Source: Planctomycetota bacterium
GTDB taxonomy: Bacteria; Planctomycetota; UBA1135; UBA2386
Assembly: GCA_020638655.1 (NCBI GenBank)
Contig: JACKIC010000008.1
Location: 186,001-250,000 of the forward strand
Reading direction: 5' to 3'
DNA length: 64,000 nucleotides
Positions 63,636 to 64,000 of the stretch are shown piece by piece (the first letter of the stretch is position 1; every line of letters begins with the position of its first letter). A program made the position numbers and the translations under genes. The notes under the pieces were generated by a model. That model had not been told where the DNA came from, did not search any database, and saw only the letters and a list, made by a program, of their open reading frames with translations.

Positions 63636-64000
63636 TCGTGGTCCTCCGACGCAAGGGCCAGTTCCTCGGCGCGATCACTGCCCTCGGTCAACTGGTAGAA
63701 GAACTCCTCGAGCGTCGGCAGATCCAGACGCACCTCCAGGGCCGCCACCCCCGCAGCCAGCAGCCGCGTGCCGACGGCTTCGCGAGGATCCTCGCCGGCA
63801 GCGACCGACGCCTTCAGCGTCGCGCGCCCCATGCCCTCGTCGATCTCGATCTCTCCGATGCCCGCCAGACCCTCGACACAGGCCGACAGCGTCGCACCGG
63901 CAGCGGCGGCGGCGACCACGAGCCGACGAGCCGTGTGTTGCTGCACCAGCGCTTCGGGCGGCCCGTCGGCGCGCAACTGACCGCGGTGGATCACCACGAT
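63632..64000 (-). CDS. ABC transporter ATP-binding protein, C-terminal part
   Basis: The visible ~121 residues run off the right edge. They begin with the end of the nucleotide-binding domain (VVIHRGQLRADGPPEAL, the strand following the H-loop region) and continue with a C-terminal regulatory domain typical of ABC-2 ATPases, ending PTLEEFFYQLTEGSDRA. Walker motifs lie outside the window. Overlaps the permease start by four bases. Confidence 0.8.
   Translation of the reverse strand: MVVIHRGQLRADGPPEALVQQHTARRLVVAAAAAGATLSACVEGLAGIGEIEIDEGMGRATLKASVAAGEDPREAVGTRLLAAGVAALEVRLDLPTLEEFFYQLTEGSDRAEELALASEDHE

Overview
The window is high-GC DNA, by eye about 70% over most of its length, and reads as a chromosomal segment of a planctomycete (Planctomycetota). 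The evidence is the mix of families: an ECF sigma factor overlapping a membrane-anchored Ser/Thr kinase, DUF1080 domains, a Tat-exported Gfo/Idh/MocA oxidoreductase, paired VPS10/BNR propeller proteins, many exported Kelch, FG-GAP and beta-helix proteins with a shared C-terminal module, and a DUF4340/Gld-type ABC system. I see no rRNA, tRNA, CRISPR array, phage or insertion sequence, and no gene-free stretch longer than about 220 bases.

Layout. 1-5.3 kb: a cut lipoprotein, an ATP-grasp enzyme, a phosphopantetheinyl transferase and two exported proteins. 5.5-15.3 kb, minus strand: a housekeeping run of pssA, a folK-panC fusion, ispE (frameshifted as given), a SpoVG homologue carrying an inserted zinc ribbon, a DUF2520 protein, an aroD-aroE fusion, and the ECF sigma factor/kinase pair. 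15.4-17.1 kb: rsmE and a Gfo/Idh/MocA-like gene. 17.1-21.7 kb, minus strand: a nucleotide-sugar operon of two epimerases, rmlA, rmlD and rmlB, mostly joined by 4-base overlaps; rmlC is missing. 21.9-38.8 kb: mostly exported proteins (HEAT-like, CAP domain, di-haem peroxidase, DUF1080, beta-propellers, hydrolase), plus a hybrid histidine kinase, a LysR regulator and a group II truncated haemoglobin. 38.9-42.2 kb: ruvB, tgt and an exported EEP-family protein, each overlapping the next by 4 bases. 42.2-51.8 kb: an Omp85-like barrel, prolyl aminopeptidase, a metallopeptidase, two oxidoreductases and a beta-helix protein. 51.9-58.0 kb: two tandem giant propeller proteins, one with a PDZ domain. 58.0-64.0 kb: DUF2017 with clpS, an EVE-domain protein, and an ABC transporter operon running off the right edge.

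Three observations stand out. First, the galactose-oxidase-like gene at 36840-38696 has its natural start codon, signal sequence and strong ribosome binding site placed out of frame by a pentanucleotide repeat of four copies. One extra copy restores a complete signal peptide, which points to a phase-variable switch. Second, about fourteen first-in-operon genes have a TAnnnT hexamer ending only 6-14 bases before the start codon, which suggests widespread leaderless or near-leaderless transcription. Third, several housekeeping enzymes show unusual architecture: the FolK-PanC fusion, SpoVG with a zinc ribbon in its middle, and the AroD-AroE fusion.
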